This document shows, piece by piece, positions 32,003-34,866 of a stretch of 34,866 nt of DNA. How positions within the stretch are numbered: the first letter of the stretch is position 1; every line of letters starts with the position of its first letter. The stretch is from Bryobacterales bacterium (GTDB lineage Bacteria; Acidobacteriota; Terriglobia; Bryobacterales; Bryobacteraceae). Where the stretch lies: the NCBI GenBank assembly GCA_020846745.1, contig JADLDI010000054.1, positions 1 to 34,866 on the forward strand, in the 5' to 3' direction. The position numbers and the translations under genes were made by a program. The notes below the pieces were generated by a model. That model did no database searches, was not told the DNA's origin, and saw only the letters and a list, made by a program, of their open reading frames with translations.

Positions 32003-33748
32003 CTGACAGCGGATAGCCCTCAACCCCAAATCACTGTTCTCGACGCGGGCGGGCAGTACTGCCACTTAATCGCCCGCCGCGTCCGCGAATTCGGAATCTA
32101 TGCGGAAGTTCGGCCGTCGGAAACCCCGGCGGCCGAATTAGCATCCCGCAAAGGCATCATCATCTCCGGCGGACCCAACTCCGTCTACGAACCCGGCGCG
32201 CCCACCGCCGATGCCGCCATCTTCGCCCTCAATATCCCCATACTCGGCATCTGCTACGGCCAGCAGTTGATGGCCTATCTGATGAACGGCTACGTCCGCA
32301 AGGGCGACATCGGCGAGTACGGCCACGCCTACGCGACGATCAACGATCGCTCCGCGATCTTTGAAGGCGTCACCGGTCGCGAACAGGTGTGGATGAGCCA
32401 TCGCGACCAGGTTGAACGCGTTCCCGCCGGCTTCTCGGTCCTCGCCTCAACTACCACCTGTCCCGTGGCGGCCATCGGCGACCATCAGCGCCGCCTCTAT
32501 GGCCTGCAGTTCCATCCCGAAGTCGTCCACACGCCCAGCGGCGGCCAGATCCTCAGCAACTTCCTGTTCGGGGTCTGCGGTTGCAGGAAGGACTGGGACC
32601 CGCGCGGCCGCATCGCCCTGCTCGAACAGCGCATCCGCGAAGTCGCCGGCAATCGCAACGTCTTCTTCTTCGTCAGCGGCGGGGTCGACTCCTCCGTCGC
32701 CTATCGTCTGACGGTCCAGGCCCTTGGCCGCGACCGGGTCCACGGCGCCTACGTCGACACCGGCCTGATGCGCGAAGGCGAAACCGACTTCGTCCGCCAA
32801 GCGTTGGATGTCACCGTAGTCGATGCGCGCGAAGAGTTCCTCGGCGCTCTCGAAGGCGTGGTTGAACCCGAACAGAAACGCCACATCATCGGCGAGCAGT
32901 TCGTCGCCGTCCAGAACCGTGTACTCAACTCCGGCCACTACCTGGACGGTGATTGGATCTTAGGCCAGGGAACCATCTACCCCGACACAATCGAAAGCGG
33001 CGGCACCGCCCGGGCCGACATCATCAAGACACACCACAACCGCGTCGCCGGCATCCAGAAACTGATCGATGAGGGCAGGATCATCGAGCCGCTCACGTCG
33101 TTCTATAAGGATGAGGTCCGCGAACTGGGCCGCGAACTGGGCCTACCCGAAGAACTCCTGGACCGCCACCCCTTCCCCGGCCCCGGCCTCGCCATCCGTC
33201 TCCTTTGTGCCTCGCAAACTGAGGAGATTCAGAAGATCGACGAAGGCTGGCTTGTCCCTGTCCACTCCGTCGGTGTCCAGGGCGACTCGCGCAGCTACCG
33301 CCCTGTGATCGCGATCGAGGGCAAACTCGACCTCGAACATTCCACCGAACTGATCAACCGCGAACGCCGCGCCAACCGCGTGGTCGGCGTAATAGACCAG
33401 CACGCCCCCATCTGTGAACAGCGAGTCTGGGAAGCGCATCTGACCGGACCAAGACTCGATCGCCTCCGCCAGGCCGACGCCATCGTCCGCAAGCTTTCCC
33501 ACGACTCGGGCTTCGACCGTCAGGTCTGGCAATTCCCGGTAATCGTAGTTCCGGTCGGCACACCCGCGCGGCCCGACTCCGTAGTCTTAAGGCCTATCCA
33601 CTCGGTAGACGGCATGACCGCCCAGGTGGTCGTGATGGCCGAAGATCTACTCGCCGAGATCGCCCGCCGACTATTACAAGTAGAAGGCCTCTGCACCATC
33701 TTCTACGACCTGACCCACAAGCCCCCCGGCACCATCGAGTGGGAATAG
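32003..33748 (+). CDS. guaA: GMP synthase (glutamine-hydrolysing)
   Basis: A 581-residue GMP synthase, which aminates XMP to GMP with glutamine and ATP. The amidotransferase half begins ITVLDAGGQY and has Cys84 (GICYGQQ) and His171/Glu173 (QFHPE); the ATP-pyrophosphatase half has the PP-loop SGGVDSS (225-231) and ends LTHKPPGTIEWE. The LDAGGQY start, the extra segment around HAPICEQRVWEAH and the ending resemble the longer eukaryotic-type enzyme more than the 525-residue E. coli one. No ATG, GTG or TTG precedes the catalytic cysteine; CTG at 32003, 8 nt after AGGT, is the best start. It shares a frame with ctpA across one TAG. Confidence 0.92.
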   Translation: MTADSPQPQITVLDAGGQYCHLIARRVREFGIYAEVRPSETPAAELASRKGIIISGGPNSVYEPGAPTADAAIFALNIPILGICYGQQLMAYLMNGYVRKGDIGEYGHAYATINDRSAIFEGVTGREQVWMSHRDQVERVPAGFSVLASTTTCPVAAIGDHQRRLYGLQFHPEVVHTPSGGQILSNFLFGVCGCRKDWDPRGRIALLEQRIREVAGNRNVFFFVSGGVDSSVAYRLTVQALGRDRVHGAYVDTGLMREGETDFVRQALDVTVVDAREEFLGALEGVVEPEQKRHIIGEQFVAVQNRVLNSGHYLDGDWILGQGTIYPDTIESGGTARADIIKTHHNRVAGIQKLIDEGRIIEPLTSFYKDEVRELGRELGLPEELLDRHPFPGPGLAIRLLCASQTEEIQKIDEGWLVPVHSVGVQGDSRSYRPVIAIEGKLDLEHSTELINRERRANRVVGVIDQHAPICEQRVWEAHLTGPRLDRLRQADAIVRKLSHDSGFDRQVWQFPVIVVPVGTPARPDSVVLRPIHSVDGMTAQVVVMAEDLLAEIARRLLQVEGLCTIFYDLTHKPPGTIEWE

Positions 33749-33852
33749 CAAGCACTCATAGGTGATCGGCTGCGCCGAGAGGCGCGTCGCAATCCCAACC
33801 ATACTACTATTAGGCACTCCGCCATCTGACCCTACATTATCTAGTGGGCACC

Positions 33853-33881
33853 TTGCGCGCCGCGCGTTTCCCGGACACAAT
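33853..33881 (+). promoter_or_regulatory. Possible promoter of the metallo-hydrolase gene
   Basis: TTGCGC (33853-33858) and CACAAT (33876-33881) with a 17-bp spacer. The start site would fall next to the TTG at 33887, giving another leaderless mRNA. Confidence 0.4.
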
Positions 33882-33886
33882 AAGAC

Positions 33887-34666
33887 TTGCTCAAAGTTTG
33901 TGTACTTGCGACTTCGAGCGCCGGCAATTGCACCTTTGTCGGCAGCGAGCGCACCCGCATTCTGATCGATGCCGGGTTGAGCCGTCGCGAGATCATGGAG
34001 CGGCTGGCGGCGATCGGCGAGTCGGCTGACCAACTCGACGCCATCTTCATCACGCACGAACACAGCGATCATACTTGCGGCCTTCCCGCATTGGCCCGCA
34101 AGTTTAGCAGGATGACGGTGTTCCTGACGCACCTGACCGCGCCTACGATCGACTGGAACGGCAAACTGCCCGAGCGGATCGAGTGCTATCAGGCGGGAAC
34201 CTCCATCACCGTGGGCGACCTCGAAATCCAAAGCTTCACTATTCCGCACGACGCCATCGATCCGGTAGGGTTCACGGTCTGCTCGCGTGGGATGAAGGCG
34301 GGCATCGCGATGGATCTGGGGTATTTGCCCGATTCCGTCAAGTGGCACCTGCGCGGATCGCACTGGCTGCTGCTCGAATCGAATCACGATCTCGATATGT
34401 TGAAGGTGGGCCCCTATCCGTGGAGCGTTAAGCAGCGCGTGATGGGGCGCCGCGGCCACCTGTCGAATGACGTGGTGAGCGACTTCATCCTGCAGGATCT
34501 CGATGGGGAGGTGCAAACGCTTTTGCTCGGCCACCTGTCGGAGCAGAACAACCACCCCGAGATCGCCCGTGTTGTGGCGCAGCAGGCGCTCGACTCCCGC
34601 AGGTGCCGCACGCAACTGGTGGTAGCGGAACCGCGGCGGCAGTCGGCCGCGTTTGTGGTCGCGTAG
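33887..34666 (+). CDS. MBL-fold metallo-hydrolase, YycJ/WalJ-like
   Basis: A 259-residue metallo-beta-lactamase-fold protein. The zinc motif THEHSDH (56-62) is complete, the N-terminus MLKVCVLATSSAGNCTFV matches YycJ/WalJ-like nucleases, and GHLSND and the LLGHLSEQNNHPE segment supply further metal ligands. Members are soluble exonuclease-like or phosphodiesterase-like enzymes. The TTG at 33887 is the only start that keeps the conserved N-terminus; no Shine-Dalgarno is visible. Confidence 0.88.
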   Translation: MLKVCVLATSSAGNCTFVGSERTRILIDAGLSRREIMERLAAIGESADQLDAIFITHEHSDHTCGLPALARKFSRMTVFLTHLTAPTIDWNGKLPERIECYQAGTSITVGDLEIQSFTIPHDAIDPVGFTVCSRGMKAGIAMDLGYLPDSVKWHLRGSHWLLLESNHDLDMLKVGPYPWSVKQRVMGRRGHLSNDVVSDFILQDLDGEVQTLLLGHLSEQNNHPEIARVVAQQALDSRRCRTQLVVAEPRRQSAAFVVA

Positions 34667-34720
34667 CGAGGCGGGCTCACAGTTCGTTTCGCAAAGTGTT
34701 GATTTCAAAGAACGGAGTGA

Positions 34721-34748
34721 GGAGTCAGGAGCCAGAAGTCAGGAGTCA
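34721..34748 (+). repeat. Tandem heptamer repeat
   Basis: Four consecutive heptamers of the GGAGTCA type (GGAGTCA, GGAGCCA, GAAGTCA, GGAGTCA). Short tandem heptamers in intergenic DNA are known from other bacteria, notably cyanobacteria. No coding sense is seen. Confidence 0.75.
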
Positions 34749-34768
34749 GCCCTGCCTCCGGTGGGGAC

Positions 34769-34793
34769 CGGATTGAATAGGGTGTGACTCGGG
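34769..34793 (+). repeat. 25-bp repeat, copy 2 (partner at 482-506)
   Basis: Direct copy of the repeat at 482-506 with one mismatch in 25 positions. It lies just after the heptamer repeats in the intergenic tail of the window. Confidence 0.7.
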
Positions 34794-34866
34794 GTGGTGA
34801 GAAGCGGTATGGTGCAAGAGGACATCGGTCGCAGTTAAGGCCCTTAGTTCATTCGTGCGAATGCCG

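Noticed and set aside
32267..32269. Start of guaA at this TTG
   Set aside because: It would delete the amidotransferase nucleophile Cys84 and the conserved LDAGGQY start.
33674..34708. Minus-strand open frame of 344 codons opposite the metallo-hydrolase
   Set aside because: The plus strand has a complete zinc motif; the minus frame has no conserved feature.

Overview
The window is GC-rich, gene-dense bacterial chromosome with a mixture of core and accessory genes. No rRNA, tRNA or CRISPR array was seen. The best guess for the host is an acidobacterium of the Bryobacterales/Solibacter type. The reasons are two very large TonB-dependent receptors that each start with a carboxypeptidase-regulatory-like (Oar-type) domain, short Tat-like leaders on soluble enzymes, a RecA/ImuA-like ATPase with an arginine Walker A, and repetitive intergenic DNA. 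This placement is inference from gene content, not from a marker-gene tree.

Layout. 1-632 is repeat-rich intergenic DNA with a possible IS21-like end. 633-1182 is a BrnT/BrnA toxin-antitoxin pair behind a palindromic operator. 1299-6329 is a minus-strand core operon in transcription order rplM-rpsI-rpsB-tsf-pyrH-frr, followed by a HisC-like aminotransferase with a Tat-like leader. 6526-8260 is a small accessory island: a Fic AMP-transferase-family gene behind two perfect inverted repeats, a scar that looks like a second fabF 3' end, an antitoxin with a truncated ParE, and a second operator array of the same geometry with no Fic gene behind it. 8265-9802 is fabF and acpP (minus). 9949-11546 is a secreted protein of unknown function overlapping a YqiA-like esterase. 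11610-16188 is a TonB receptor plus TPR protein. 16192-18918 holds a radical SAM/SPASM gene divergent from a RecA-like ATPase/amidohydrolase pair. 19128-21693 is metK and tig. 21701-24173 is a two-domain hydrolase (minus) divergent from a solitary MazF. 24283-27855 is a second TonB receptor (minus). 27956-30246 holds an acid-phosphatase-like enzyme, PilZ, PGPGW and MerR genes. 30392-33748 is ctpA and guaA. 33887-34666 is a YycJ/WalJ-like metallo-hydrolase. The right end carries heptamer repeats and a second copy of a 25-bp repeat that also lies at the left end.

How the genes fit together. The minus-strand operon makes ribosomal proteins S2, S9 and L13, elongation factor Ts, ribosome recycling factor and UMP kinase, a classic translation cluster. 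acpP and fabF supply fatty-acid elongation; metK and guaA supply S-adenosylmethionine and GMP; tig and ctpA handle nascent-chain folding and envelope proteolysis. The TonB receptors, TPR protein, double hydrolase and phosphatase suggest an outer-membrane nutrient-scavenging lifestyle.

The most unusual items are the paired and orphan Fic-type operator arrays with the fabF-tail scar (6526-8293); guaA, which has no ATG, GTG or TTG start and sits in frame behind the ctpA stop (31994-32005); the diverged RecA-like ATPase with its radical SAM and amidohydrolase neighbours (16192-18918); and promoters of nearly identical geometry placed so close to the start codon that the mRNAs should be leaderless (27855-27894, 29205-29244).
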